A stretch of DNA of 64,000 bases from Prauserella cavernicola. GTDB lineage: Bacteria; Actinomycetota; Actinomycetes; Mycobacteriales; Pseudonocardiaceae. Where the stretch lies: the NCBI RefSeq assembly GCF_016595675.1, contig NZ_JAENJH010000002.1:62001-126000 (forward strand). The letters are read 5' to 3'. The notes beneath the pieces are model-generated. The model worked only from the letters and a program-made list of their open reading frames with translations. It made no database searches and had not been told where the DNA came from. This document shows, one piece after another, positions 41,569 to 50,675 of the stretch. The position numbers and the translations under genes were made by a program. How positions within the stretch are numbered: the first letter of the stretch is position 1; each line of letters begins with the position of its first letter.

Positions 41569-41808
41569 GCAACCTCCCTTTCGTCCCGTGTGCCGGCGGG
41601 GGGCCAGCTCGCGAACGAGGCATTACTGTACCCCGGAGGGCGTATCAAGAGCGCCCTCCGAACTCCATGAGATCAGCTCAGGGTTAACGACTCACCAACG
41701 CGGTGATGCGCTGGCCTCGGCGAGGGTGAGTCCACCGGGATCATGGTCGCCCCCAGTAGTCGCATCCCTGAGTGACATACCTCATATCACGTCAGGTTGG
41801 ATGGCGCC
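41569..41808. other. Divergent intergenic region
   Basis: About 240 nt between the phosphodiesterase (minus) and the acetyltransferase (plus). It is more AT-containing near 41780 (ACATACCTCATATCACG), where the plus-strand promoter probably lies. I cannot fix hexamers with confidence and see no gene. Confidence 0.35.
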
Positions 41809-42738
41809 ATGGAGATCGATGCCATCGCGACCGCACACGCGAAGCGGCTCAGCGTCGCCGACGCGCTGTTGCCGACACCACCGAACTGGGATGCCGCGGC
41901 GGGCACCGAACTGAGCGTGCGCGATGGGGTCGCGCTCGCCACCCGCTCCCGGGTCGACGCCGGCTCACCCGAGGCGCTCTGGCGGCCGCTCACCGAGTAC
42001 CGGCTGAACGTCCGTCTCGGCGGTGCCGACCCCGGCGCCGCGTTCGGTGCCCTGCTGACCGAATGGGACCAGCTGCTGGAGGAGTCCGAGGCCAGCGACT
42101 GGGACAGCGCCGCCGTGGTGACCAGGCCCAGCCGCGACACCGTCGGCACGAGCGAGCTGCTGCGCAGGGGGTTCGCGCCGACGCGCGTGCTCGCCGTGCG
42201 GCCCGCCGACCGGCTGGCGGGCGGCCCGCCCGAGGTGCCCGGCGTGCGCATCCGGCACGCCGAGCCCTCGGAGCTGAACACGCTGGTGCGCCTGCAACTG
42301 GAGCTGCGGAACTACGACGAGCAGTTCGGTGTGCTGACCCGGCGCACCGACGAGGAGCGCGCGCTCACCTCGGCCACCCGGGAGCTGCTCGCCGACGCGG
42401 ACTCGGCGCTGCCGTCGCTGTGGATCGCGGAGCTCTACGGCAAGCCGCTGGGCTTCGTGCAGGTGGAGGTACCGCCCGCGGCGGGCTGGGCGGACAGCTA
42501 CGTCGCCGCGGGCAGCGCCGGCTATCTGGCCTCGATGCACGTGGCGGAGGAGGCCCGCAGCTCCGGCGTCGGTTCCGCGCTCGCGGCCCACGCGCACCAG
42601 CTGTTCGACGAGGCCGGGATGCAGGCCGTGCTGCTGCACCACACGTTGGCCAACCCTCGGTCGACGCCGTTCTGGTACGCGCAGGGTTATCGTCCGCTGT
42701 GGACGTCCTGGTACCGACGGCCTGCGGTGCAAGGTTGA
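41809..42738 (+). CDS. GNAT-family N-acetyltransferase
   Basis: 309 aa from the ATG at 41809 (a TTG four codons upstream is possible). The C-terminal GNAT domain covers about 155-300. The acetyl-CoA-binding motif A reads MHVAEEARSSGVGSALAAHA (strand, then R-x-x-G-x-G/A), followed by a helix and ANPRSTPFWYAQGYRPLW, the typical motif B. The N-terminal 150 residues look like a degenerate second GNAT half. Substrate unknown. It ends inside the first unit of a tandem repeat that separates it from lon. Confidence 0.85.
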   Translation: MEIDAIATAHAKRLSVADALLPTPPNWDAAAGTELSVRDGVALATRSRVDAGSPEALWRPLTEYRLNVRLGGADPGAAFGALLTEWDQLLEESEASDWDSAAVVTRPSRDTVGTSELLRRGFAPTRVLAVRPADRLAGGPPEVPGVRIRHAEPSELNTLVRLQLELRNYDEQFGVLTRRTDEERALTSATRELLADADSALPSLWIAELYGKPLGFVQVEVPPAAGWADSYVAAGSAGYLASMHVAEEARSSGVGSALAAHAHQLFDEAGMQAVLLHHTLANPRSTPFWYAQGYRPLWTSWYRRPAVQG

Positions 42739-42778
42739 TCGGGCGTTGATCGGGCGTTGATCGGGCGCTGATCGCTCG
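42735..42778. repeat. Tandem 11-bp repeat between GNAT gene and lon
   Basis: Three exact copies of TTGATCGGGCG (42735-42745, 42746-42756, 42757-42767) and a fourth diverged copy CTGATCGCTCG. The first copy contains the GNAT stop codon. It lies 40 nt upstream of the lon HAIR element. Cause or function unknown. Confidence 0.85.
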
Positions 42779-42817
42779 CGGCGAACACGGCAGGGGAATC
42801 TCTGCCCGCTCCACAAA

Positions 42818-42838
42818 GTTGAGTCAGATGTACTCAAC
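42818..42838. promoter_or_regulatory. HAIR element (HspR operator) at the lon promoter
   Basis: GTTGAGT-N7-ACTCAAC matches the HspR-associated inverted repeat, whose published form is CTTGAGT-N7-ACTCAAG, differing only in the outermost pair. It ends 17 nt before the lon ATG. HspR repression of lon through such a site is known in Streptomyces, so heat-shock control of lon is likely here. Confidence 0.85.
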
Positions 42839-42855
42839 AAGTTGGGAGCGTATTG

Positions 42856-45264
42856 ATGACCCAGACACAGCTCCTCCCTGTACTCCCCCTCGACGACGAC
42901 GTGGTGTTGCCGGGCATGGTCGTGCCCTTCGACCTCGCCGAGCAGGACACGCGCAACGCCGTCGAGTCGGCTCAGGAGAGGGCGCCGGGCGTCGCGTCGC
43001 TGCCCGGCATCAGGTCCACCGGCACCGGCAAGGCCCAGGTGCTGATCGTGCCCAGGATCGACGGCGAGCTCGCCGAGATCGGCACGGTCGCGACGGTCGA
43101 GCGCATCGGCCGGGTTCCCGGCGGCTCCACGGCCGCGCTGGTGCGCGGCACGCGCCGGGCGCTCGTCGGCGCTCAGGCCGACGGCCCCGGCGCCGGTCAG
43201 TGGGTGCACGCCGAACAAGCCGCCGAGCTGCCGACCGACGAGCACACCACCGAGCTGGCGGCGGAGTTCAAGTCCGTCGTCGTCTCCCTGCTGCAGCAGC
43301 GGGGAGTGTGGCAGATGCTCGACGCCGTCCAGCAGCTCGACGACCCGTCCGCGATCGCGGACCTCGCGGGCAACGCGCCGTACCTGGCCACGGAGCAGAA
43401 GCTGGAGCTGCTGCGCACGCTCGACGTCACCGCGAGGCTCGAACAGGCGCTGGAGAGCGGCAAGGCATACCTGGCCGAGCTGAAGGTGACCGACACCATC
43501 CGCAAGGACGTCGAGCAGGACGTGGAGAAGACGCAGAAGGAGTTCCTGCTGCGTCGCCAGCTCGACGCGATCCGCAAGGAGCTCGGCGAGCTCGACGGCA
43601 GCGCCGAGGACGACGACTACCGCGCCAGGGTGGAGTCCGCCGACCTGCCCGAGCACGTCCGCAAGGCCGCGCTCGCCGAGGTCGACAAGCTGGAGCGCAC
43701 GTCGGAGCAGTCGCCGGAGGCCGGCTGGATCCGCACGTGGCTCGACACGGTGCTCGACATCCCGTGGCACAGCAGGACCACCGACGTGCACGACATCGCG
43801 GGCGCGCGGGCGGTGCTCGACGCAGACCACGCTGGGCTCGACGACGTGAAGGAACGGATCATCGAGTACCTGGCCGTGCGGCAGCGGCGGGCGGAGGCGA
43901 ACGCCGAGTCCACCGTGGGTGGCAGGCACGGCGGGGCCGTGCTGGCGCTCGCGGGACCTCCCGGGGTCGGTAAGACCTCGCTCGGCGAGAGCGTCGCCAA
44001 GGCGATGGGGCGCGAGTTCGTCCGCGTCGCGCTGGGCGGCATCCGCGACGAGGCCGAGATCAGGGGCCACCGGCGCACCTACGTCGGCGCGCTGCCCGGC
44101 CGGATCGTGCGCGCGATCAAGGAGGCCGGGTCGATGAACCCGGTGGTGCTGCTCGACGAGGTGGACAAGGTCGGCGCCGACTACCGGGGCGACCCGACGG
44201 CCGCGCTGCTGGAGGTGCTCGACCCCGAGCAGAACCACACGTTCCGCGACCACTACCTCGAGGTGGAGCTGGACCTCTCCGACGTGGTCTTCCTGGCCAC
44301 GGCCAACGCACTGGAGACGATCCCGGGGCCGCTGCTGGACCGCATGGAGCTGGTGACCCTCGACGGCTACACCGAGCACGAGAAGGTGACCATCGGGCGC
44401 GACCACCTGCTCCCCCGCGAGCTGGAGCGCGCGGGCCTCGGCGGCGAGGACGTGGCGTTCACCGACACCGCGCTGAGCCGGATCGCCGCGGAGTACACGC
44501 GCGAGGCGGGCGTGCGGAACCTGAACCGCACGCTGGCGAAGGTGCTGCGCAAGGTGGCGACCAAGGTGGCGCTGGACGAGGTCACGCTGCCGCTGACGAT
44601 CGGCGAGGCCGAGCTCGAGGGCTACCTCGGGCGGCCGAGGCACGTGCCGGAGTCGTCGCTGCCGGCCGGTGAGCAGCGCACGGCGATCCCCGGCGTCGCG
44701 ACCGGGCTCGCGGTGACGGGCGCGGGCGGTGACGTGCTCTACGTCGAGGCGTCGCTGGCCGACGCGGAGACCGGCGGCACGGGGCTGACGCTGACGGGTC
44801 AGCTCGGTGACGTCATGAAGGAGTCGGCGCGGATCGCCCTGTCGTACCTGCGCTCGCGGGGCGCCGAACTGGAGCTGCCGGTCGGCGACCTCAAGGAGCG
44901 GGGCGTGCACGTCCACGTGCCGGCGGGCGCGGTGCCGAAGGACGGGCCCTCGGCAGGCGTGACGATGACGACCGCGCTGGCGTCGCTGCTGTCGGGCAGG
45001 CTGGTCCGGTCGGACGTGGCGATGACCGGTGAGGTGTCGCTGACGGGCCGGGTGCTGCCGATCGGCGGGGTGAAGCAGAAGCTGCTCGCCGCGCACCGGG
45101 CGGGCATCACGACCGTGGTGATCCCGCAGCGCAACGAGCCGGACCTGGACGACGTGCCCGGCGAGATCCTCGCCCAGCTCGACGTCCACCCGGTGAGCAG
45201 CGTCCGCGAGGTACTGGAGCTGGCCTTGGAGCCGGCGACGGCCCCGCTGGCGAGCGCGGCCTGA
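42856..45264 (+). CDS. lon: ATP-dependent protease Lon (LonA)
   Basis: 802 aa from the ATG at 42856, with GGGAG 7 nt upstream. Cytoplasmic AAA+ protease for misfolded and regulatory proteins. An N-terminal substrate-binding domain (1-190) and coiled coil precede the AAA+ module with Walker A AGPPGVGKTS, Walker B NPVVLLDEVDK and the sensor region. The C-terminal protease domain has the Ser/Lys dyad: Ser in PKDGPSAGVTMTTAL and Lys in PIGGVKQKLLAA. The HAIR operator upstream indicates heat-shock control. Many actinobacteria have Lon, while M. tuberculosis lacks it. Confidence 0.97.
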   Translation: MTQTQLLPVLPLDDDVVLPGMVVPFDLAEQDTRNAVESAQERAPGVASLPGIRSTGTGKAQVLIVPRIDGELAEIGTVATVERIGRVPGGSTAALVRGTRRALVGAQADGPGAGQWVHAEQAAELPTDEHTTELAAEFKSVVVSLLQQRGVWQMLDAVQQLDDPSAIADLAGNAPYLATEQKLELLRTLDVTARLEQALESGKAYLAELKVTDTIRKDVEQDVEKTQKEFLLRRQLDAIRKELGELDGSAEDDDYRARVESADLPEHVRKAALAEVDKLERTSEQSPEAGWIRTWLDTVLDIPWHSRTTDVHDIAGARAVLDADHAGLDDVKERIIEYLAVRQRRAEANAESTVGGRHGGAVLALAGPPGVGKTSLGESVAKAMGREFVRVALGGIRDEAEIRGHRRTYVGALPGRIVRAIKEAGSMNPVVLLDEVDKVGADYRGDPTAALLEVLDPEQNHTFRDHYLEVELDLSDVVFLATANALETIPGPLLDRMELVTLDGYTEHEKVTIGRDHLLPRELERAGLGGEDVAFTDTALSRIAAEYTREAGVRNLNRTLAKVLRKVATKVALDEVTLPLTIGEAELEGYLGRPRHVPESSLPAGEQRTAIPGVATGLAVTGAGGDVLYVEASLADAETGGTGLTLTGQLGDVMKESARIALSYLRSRGAELELPVGDLKERGVHVHVPAGAVPKDGPSAGVTMTTALASLLSGRLVRSDVAMTGEVSLTGRVLPIGGVKQKLLAAHRAGITTVVIPQRNEPDLDDVPGEILAQLDVHPVSSVREVLELALEPATAPLASAA

Positions 45265-45281
45265 TCCGGGCTCCCCGAGAT

Positions 45282-45334
45282 GCAGTGAAGGGCACCTTCC
45301 CCGCGTTGAACGCGGGGAAGGTGCCCTTCACTGC
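45282..45334. repeat. 53-bp near-perfect palindrome (lon/dedA terminator or dispersed element)
   Basis: Two perfectly complementary 26-nt arms (45282-45307 and 45309-45334) around a single G. The arm starts GCAGTGAAGGGCACC and ends CCGCGTT. It sits exactly between the convergent stops of lon and dedA, so it can act as a bidirectional terminator. It is far longer and more exact than other terminators in this window. Palindromes with GTGAAGGGC...GCCCTTCAC ends are, from memory, common in Amycolatopsis-type genomes, suggesting a dispersed repeat family. Confidence 0.85.
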
Positions 45335-45340
45335 GGTGGA

Positions 45341-45994
45341 TCAGGCGGCGGGGGTTTTCGAGCGGTCACGCACGCGCTTGACCACGAAGAGGGTGACGGC
45401 CACGACGACCAGCACCACGACGACGATCTGGAAGACGCCCGCGTACTCCTCGACAACGTGCCAGTTGGCGCCGAGCGCGTAACCGGCCACGACGAAGATC
45501 GTGTTCCAGATCAGGCTGCCGAGCGTGGTCAGCGAGAGGAACTTCCAGAACGGCATCTTCTCGATGCCGGCGGGTAGTGAGATGAAACTGCGGACCAGCG
45601 GCACCATTCGGCCGAGGAACACCGCCTTGGTGCCGTGCTTGGCGAACCAGGCCTCCGCCTTGTCGAAGTCGTCCGGCTTGACCAGCGGTAGCTTGCAGAT
45701 CAGCCAGCGCGTGCGGTCGCGGCCGAGCAGGCGGCCGAGGTAGAAGACGATGATCGCGCCGAGCACCGATCCGACCGTGGTCCAGATCAGTGCCTCGGCC
45801 AGGGTGAAGGTTCCGACGGCCGCGCTGAAGCCTGCCAGCGGCAGCACGAGTTCACTCGGGATCGGCGGGAACAGGTTGTCCAGGCCGACCACGATGGCGG
45901 CGCCCGGTCCCCCGAGCGCGTCCATGAGGTCGACGGCCCATCCGGCGATACCACCGAGTTCACTCGGGTCGTCCTGGGCCAGCAGCGCGGTCAT
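45341..45994 (-). CDS. DedA-family membrane protein
   Basis: 217 aa from the ATG at 45994, with GAAAGG upstream; an extension to 46183 would overlap the divergent promoter. About five membrane segments. The DedA/VTT signature is present: an acidic residue in the first loop (NLFPPIPSELVLPLAG), the GRLLGRDRTRW segment, then FLGRMVPLVRSFISLPAG with the conserved Arg residues. DedA proteins are implicated in undecaprenyl-phosphate or phospholipid flipping and proton-motive-force homeostasis. Convergent with lon, divergent from the histidine kinase. Confidence 0.9.
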   Translation of the reverse strand: MTALLAQDDPSELGGIAGWAVDLMDALGGPGAAIVVGLDNLFPPIPSELVLPLAGFSAAVGTFTLAEALIWTTVGSVLGAIIVFYLGRLLGRDRTRWLICKLPLVKPDDFDKAEAWFAKHGTKAVFLGRMVPLVRSFISLPAGIEKMPFWKFLSLTTLGSLIWNTIFVVAGYALGANWHVVEEYAGVFQIVVVVLVVVAVTLFVVKRVRDRSKTPAA

Positions 45995-46162
45995 GTACGG
46001 CCTTTCGTGGTCGTTTTGGACGTTTTGAGCAACTATTGTCGACGCTACGGGCACGCGAGTGTCATCGGCATGGGGTTGGGCACCGACCTGAGCAGAGGGA
46101 CACCACAGGGCGATCCTGCGGAAAACCGCATTACCGCTGGTCGAGCCCCCAGTTAGCCTCGT

Positions 46163-47311
46163 ATGGTGTCCCGGGCAGCCCATCGACTCCTGCGCCGAGG
46201 CTGCCGGACGACGGCCGGACTCGCGCTCGGCGGTGTACTCGCCTTCGTCGAAGCGGCCTTCGTGCTGCTGACTCTACCCGCGCTCGCGTTCCCGCCCGCC
46301 CGCGCACGCGCGCTCGCCTGCGCACGCAAGCTGGCCGAGGTGGAGCGTGCGCGCCTCGCGCGGTATCTGCGCAGCGAGAACTCCTCAGACTACGGCGGCA
46401 GGCGGGCACTGGAGTACCTTGCGGTGCGCTGCGTGGTCGGCGGGCTCGGCGCGGGGATCTTCCTGTTGATCCTCTGGGGTGCCGTCTCGGGCGCCGTGAT
46501 GGTCGCGCAGCTCGCCTCGGGTGAGCCCATCGGCGGCGGCACCGACCAGGACTGGTACGACCTCGTCGCGGTGCCGCTGTTCGGCGTGCTGCTGCTCTTC
46601 CTCGCGGTGCAGGGCCTGCTCGGCGTCGCAGCGCTGGATCGCCGGGTGGCGCACCGGTTCCTCGGCCCGAGCGAGCAGGACCTGTTGCGGCGCAGGGTCT
46701 CCCAGCTGGCGGCCAGCCGCGCCGAGGTGGTCGAGGCCGTCGACGAGGAGCGCAGGCGCATCGAGCGGGACCTGCACGACGGCGTGCAGCAGCGGCTCGT
46801 GGCGCTGGGCATGGTGCTCGGCAGGGCGTTGCGCGGCAAGGACCCCGAGCATGCGCGCGAGCTCGTTCGCCAGGCGCACGAGGAGTCCCAGCGGGCGCTG
46901 GCGGAGCTGCGCGAGGTGACGTGGCGCGTGTACCCGATCGCGCTGGACACCGATGGGCTCGAGGTGGCGCTGGAGTCGCTGGCCGAGCGCAGCGCTCTGC
47001 CGGTGACGCTCGACTGCACGTTCTCCCGCCGGCCGGGGGCCGCGCTGGAGACCGTGGCGTACTTCGTGGCCTCCGAGGCGGTGACCAACGCGATCAAGCA
47101 CGCGGGGGCCTCCCGCGTCGCCATCACGGTGACCGGCGGTGACAGCATGGTGCGCGTGCGGATCACCGACGACGGCGTGGGCGGCGCCCGTACCTCCGGG
47201 GGCGGGCTGTCCGGGCTCGCCCGCAGGGTGGCCGCCGTGGACGGAAGGTTCACTGTGGACAGTCCGGTCGGGGGGCCGACCACGATCGAGGCGGAGCTGC
47301 CGTGCGCGTGA
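46163..47311 (+). CDS. NarL-type sensor histidine kinase
   Basis: 382 aa. Two pairs of membrane helices (about 17-45 and 90-155) enclose a short loop, then a HisKA_3 dimerisation domain with phosphoacceptor His205 in ERDLHDGVQQRLVALG and an HATPase_c domain (NAIKHAGA N box, DDGVGG G1 box, GGGLSGLARRV G2 box). The sensor input is probably the membrane region itself. No ribosome-binding site precedes the ATG. A TAGCCT hexamer at 46154-46159 lies immediately upstream, so the mRNA may be leaderless and start at the GTG at 46166. It overlaps its response regulator. Confidence 0.92.
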   Translation: MVSRAAHRLLRRGCRTTAGLALGGVLAFVEAAFVLLTLPALAFPPARARALACARKLAEVERARLARYLRSENSSDYGGRRALEYLAVRCVVGGLGAGIFLLILWGAVSGAVMVAQLASGEPIGGGTDQDWYDLVAVPLFGVLLLFLAVQGLLGVAALDRRVAHRFLGPSEQDLLRRRVSQLAASRAEVVEAVDEERRRIERDLHDGVQQRLVALGMVLGRALRGKDPEHARELVRQAHEESQRALAELREVTWRVYPIALDTDGLEVALESLAERSALPVTLDCTFSRRPGAALETVAYFVASEAVTNAIKHAGASRVAITVTGGDSMVRVRITDDGVGGARTSGGGLSGLARRVAAVDGRFTVDSPVGGPTTIEAELPCA

Positions 47312-47946
47312 TCCTCGCCGAGGACTCGACCCTGTTGCGGGAGGGGCTCATCCGCCTGCTCTCCGAGGAGGGCCACGAGGTGGTGGCCGCCGTCGGCGAC
47401 GGCACCGCGCTGGTGGAGGCCGCCGGCCTGCACCGGCCCGACGTGGTCGTCACCGACGTCCGGATGCCGCCCGCCCACACCGACGAGGGACTACGGGCGG
47501 CGCTGGAGATCCGGTCGCGCTGGCCGGAGGTCGGCGTGCTCGTGCTGTCGCAGTACGTCGAGAAGCGCTACGCCACCGAACTGGTCACCGACGACGCGGG
47601 CAAGGTCGGTTATCTGCTCAAGGACCGCGTGGCGCAGGTGGGCGAGTTCCTCGACGCGCTGGAGCGGGTGGCGGCTGGAGGGGCCGCGTTCGACCCCGAA
47701 GTGGTGCGCAGGCTGCTGGCCCGCACGTCGCGCACCGATCCGCTGACTCGGCTGACCACACGGGAGCGTGAGGTGCTGGAGAAGATGGCGCAGGGTCACA
47801 CCAACGCGGGAATCGCCGCCGGGCTGCACATCTCGCAGAGCGCGGTCGAGAAGCACGTGAACGCGATCTTCGACAAGCTGGACCTGGCGCACACGACCGG
47901 ATTCAGCCGCAGGGTGCTGGCCGTGCTGCGCTTTCTCGGCTCCTGA
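47302..47946 (+). CDS. NarL/FixJ-type response regulator
   Basis: 214 aa, GTG start overlapping the kinase stop by 10 nt. Receiver domain (1-120) with acidic pocket Glu7-Asp8, phosphoacceptor Asp52 (VVVTDVRMP), a Ser/Thr position (VLSQY) and Lys in GYLLKDRV. The LuxR-type helix-turn-helix (about 145-210) reads LTTREREVLEKMAQGHTN then GLHISQSAVEKHVNAIFDKL. It is the partner of the adjacent kinase. Targets unknown; the DedA gene or ctaD side are possible neighbours under its control, but there is no site evidence. Confidence 0.95.
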   Translation: MRVILAEDSTLLREGLIRLLSEEGHEVVAAVGDGTALVEAAGLHRPDVVVTDVRMPPAHTDEGLRAALEIRSRWPEVGVLVLSQYVEKRYATELVTDDAGKVGYLLKDRVAQVGEFLDALERVAAGGAAFDPEVVRRLLARTSRTDPLTRLTTREREVLEKMAQGHTNAGIAAGLHISQSAVEKHVNAIFDKLDLAHTTGFSRRVLAVLRFLGS

Positions 47947-48011
47947 CGACGGGCGCCGGGCGGCGTAGCGTGTCCCGCGGCGCACCTTTCGCGACTTCGG
48001 GAGGAAGGCAC

Positions 48012-48254
48012 ATGGCCGACGAGAGCACCATCGCCAGGATCGACGCGCTGATCGCCGAGGAGCGGGAGCTGCGCTCCCACGCCACCGGCAACGGTCTCGA
48101 CGAGGACGGCAAGCGGCGGTTGACCGAGCTCGAGCTGCAGCTGGATCAGTGCTGGGATCTGCTGCGGCAGCGCCGCGCGCGGGCCGAGTTCGGCGACGAT
48201 CCCGACGAGGCCACGGCCCGGTCGGTCCGCGATGTGGAGTCGTACCAGCAGTAA
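48012..48254 (+). CDS. DUF2630-family small protein
   Basis: 80 aa, start ATG with GGGAGGAAGG upstream. A short, highly charged helical hairpin ([37 protein letters not shown]) ending in DVESYQQ matches the DUF2630 family, which is widespread in actinobacteria and functionally uncharacterised. It lies 65 nt after the response regulator and 125 nt before ctaD. Confidence 0.8.
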   Translation: MADESTIARIDALIAEERELRSHATGNGLDEDGKRRLTELELQLDQCWDLLRQRRARAEFGDDPDEATARSVRDVESYQQ

Positions 48255-48379
48255 CGGTCCCGTTGATTGCGCGGATGGATGCGCCGGAGCACGGCGAGGT
48301 CTACCGTAATCGGGAACCGCCTCGAGTCTGCACGGACGGGGGGCTCGGGGCTCCACCACGGTCGGTGGAGGTGCAACCC

Positions 48380-50140
48380 GTGAACACTTCGATCGGCCTG
48401 CGGCCGACGCGTATCCGGCAGCCCGCTCCCCGGTCGGGGAAGCGGCTCCAGCACATTCTTGCCTTCGTCCGCACCACCGATCACAAGAAGATCGGGATGC
48501 TCTACCTCGTCACGTCGATGAGCTTCTTCATGATCGGCGGCCTGATGGCCCTGCTGATGAGGGGCGAGCTCGCGTGGCCGGGGATGCAGTTCCTGTCACC
48601 GGAGCAGTACGCGCAGCTGTTCACCATGCACGGCACCATCATGTTGCTGCTCTACGCGACGCCGATCCTGTTCGCGTTCGCCAACCTGGTGCTGCCGCTG
48701 CAGATCGGCTCGCCGGACGTGGCCTTTCCCAGGCTGAACGCCTTCTCGTACTGGCTGTTCCTGTTCGGCGGCCTGATCGTGCTGAGCTCGTTGCTCACGC
48801 CCGCGGGAGGCGCCGACTACGGCTGGACCGCGTACGTACCGCTCTCGCGCGCCGAGTACTCGCAGGGATTCGGCGGGGACCTGTGGATCATGGGGCTCAT
48901 CGTCTCGGGGCTGGGCACGATTCTCGGCGCCGTCAACATGATCACCACGATCGTCTGCCTGCGCGCACCCGGCATGACGATGTGGCGGATGCCGATCTTC
49001 ACCTGGAACATCCTGTTCACGAGCATCCTGATCCTGGCCGCGTTCCCGATCCTCACCGCGGCGCTGTTCGCGCTCGCCGCCGACCGACATATCGGCGCCC
49101 AGGTGTTCGACCCGGCCACCGGCGGCGCGATCCTCTGGCAGCACCTCTTCTGGTTCTTCGGTCATCCCGAGGTCTACATCGTCGCGTTGCCGTTCTTCGG
49201 GATCATCACCGAGATCATCCCGGTGTTCAGCAGAAAACCGCTGTTCGGCTACCGGCTGATGGTGTTCGCGACGATGGGCATCACCGCGTTGTCGTTCGTC
49301 GTGTGGGCACATCACATGTTCGCGACCGGCGCGGTGCTGCTGCCGTTCTTCTCGTTCCTGACGTTCATGATCGCCGTGCCGACGGGCATCAAGTTCTTCA
49401 ACTGGATCGGCACGATGTGGAAGGGGAAGCTGAGCTTCGAGACCCCGATGCTGTGGTCGATGGGGTTCCTGGTGACGTTCCTGCTCGGCGGCCTGACCGG
49501 GGTCATCCTCGCCGCACCGCCGATGGACTTCCACATCCACGACACCTACTTCGTGGTGGCGCACTTCCACTACGTACTGTTCGGCACCATCGTGTTCGCG
49601 ACGTTCGCGGGAATCTACTTCTGGTTCCCGAAGTTCACGGGCCGAATGCTCGACGAGCCGCTGGGCAAACTGCACTTCTGGCTCACGTTCGTGGGTTTCC
49701 AGATCACGTTCCTGGTGCAGCACTGGCTCGGCGCCGAGGGCATGCCCCGCCGCTACGCCGACTACCTGCCGACCGACGGCTTCACCAACCTCAACGTCGT
49801 GTCGACGATCGGCGCGTTCGTGCTGGGGCTGGCGATACTGCCGTTCCTGTGGAACGTGGTGCGCAGCTACCGCTTCGGCGAGCCGGTGGAGGTCGACGAC
49901 CCGTGGGGCTTCGGCAATTCACTGGAGTGGGCGACGTCGTGTCCGCCGCCCCGGCACAACTTCCTCGAACTGCCGCGGATCCGGTCGGAGCGGCCCGCGT
50001 TCGAACTGCACTACCCGCACATGGTCGAGCGCCTGCACACCGAGGGCCACATCACGCTCACCGGCAGGCTCAAGCCGCACGACTCCGAGCCACCGCCTCC
50101 GTCGAAGCAGGCCTCGGACGCGCTGGGCGACGACGAGTGA
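48380..50140 (+). CDS. ctaD: Cytochrome c oxidase subunit I (aa3 type)
   Basis: 586 aa from the GTG at 48380, with GGTGGAGG 9 nt upstream. Twelve-helix haem-copper oxidase core. Haem and CuB ligands are present: the His in MHGTIML for haem a, [14 protein letters not shown] with the His-Tyr cross-link region, the WAHHMFATG His pair, and [10 protein letters not shown] for haem a3/a. The K and D proton-channel surroundings appear normal. The C-terminal 60 residues form a cytoplasmic Pro-rich tail. In actinobacteria it works with the bcc complex as a supercomplex; ctaC and ctaE are not adjacent here. Confidence 0.96.
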   Translation: MNTSIGLRPTRIRQPAPRSGKRLQHILAFVRTTDHKKIGMLYLVTSMSFFMIGGLMALLMRGELAWPGMQFLSPEQYAQLFTMHGTIMLLLYATPILFAFANLVLPLQIGSPDVAFPRLNAFSYWLFLFGGLIVLSSLLTPAGGADYGWTAYVPLSRAEYSQGFGGDLWIMGLIVSGLGTILGAVNMITTIVCLRAPGMTMWRMPIFTWNILFTSILILAAFPILTAALFALAADRHIGAQVFDPATGGAILWQHLFWFFGHPEVYIVALPFFGIITEIIPVFSRKPLFGYRLMVFATMGITALSFVVWAHHMFATGAVLLPFFSFLTFMIAVPTGIKFFNWIGTMWKGKLSFETPMLWSMGFLVTFLLGGLTGVILAAPPMDFHIHDTYFVVAHFHYVLFGTIVFATFAGIYFWFPKFTGRMLDEPLGKLHFWLTFVGFQITFLVQHWLGAEGMPRRYADYLPTDGFTNLNVVSTIGAFVLGLAILPFLWNVVRSYRFGEPVEVDDPWGFGNSLEWATSCPPPRHNFLELPRIRSERPAFELHYPHMVERLHTEGHITLTGRLKPHDSEPPPPSKQASDALGDDE

Positions 50141-50156
50141 GCGGTGCGAGACTCGG

Positions 50157-50633
50157 GTGGTGAACGACCGGGACCGCGACGAGGAGGGCAGGGCCCGCAA
50201 CGCCAGGCCGCGCGACGGGCTGGGCAGGCCGCTGCCGTACGGAGCAGAGGGCGTCGAACGCCAGCCGGAGGGCGTGACCCGCGCGCCGGAGGAGTCGCTG
50301 GCCGAGGCGCAGCGGCTGCTCGACGAGGGCAAACCGTTCCACGCCCACGAGGTGTTCGAGGACGCGTGGAAGTCGGGGCCTGCCGACGAACGGGAGCTGT
50401 GGCGCGGGCTCGCGCAGCTCGCCGTGGGCATCACCCACGCGGCACGCGGCAACTCGGCCGGTGCACGCGCACTGCTCACCAGGGGCTCCGACAACATCGA
50501 ACCGTTCACCGCGCCGCGCCCGCACGGGATCGACATCGCCGGGCTGCGCGAGTGGGCGCTGGCGCTGGCGCAGGACCTCGCCGGGGAGCCGGACCCACCG
50601 GACGCGAACGAGATCGCGCCCCGGCTGCGCTAG
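50157..50633 (+). CDS. DUF309-family protein
   Basis: 158 aa; two adjacent GTG codons (50157 and 50160) can serve as start. The C-terminal part has the DUF309 pattern: LLDEGKPFHAHEVFEDAWK, then LWRGLAQLAVGITHAARGN, and a GARALLTRG helix. The family is a small helical bundle of unknown function. It follows ctaD after 16 nt and may be co-transcribed with it. Its stop faces the opposing formaldehyde-type dehydrogenase, 29 nt away. Confidence 0.8.
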   Translation: MVNDRDRDEEGRARNARPRDGLGRPLPYGAEGVERQPEGVTRAPEESLAEAQRLLDEGKPFHAHEVFEDAWKSGPADERELWRGLAQLAVGITHAARGNSAGARALLTRGSDNIEPFTAPRPHGIDIAGLREWALALAQDLAGEPDPPDANEIAPRLR

Positions 50634-50654
50634 AGCGCGAACCGGGGCGCGAGG

Positions 50655-50675
50655 GGTCCCTCCTAGGCAGGGACC
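50655..50675. terminator. Small hairpin between convergent genes
   Basis: GGTCCCT-CCTAGGC-AGGGACC, a 7-bp stem overlapping the last codons of the dehydrogenase, between convergent stops. It may act as a modest bidirectional terminator. No T run. Confidence 0.4.

Noticed and set aside
42735-42778. CRISPR-like array
   Set aside because: The 11-bp units are directly adjacent with no spacers, and no cas gene is present.
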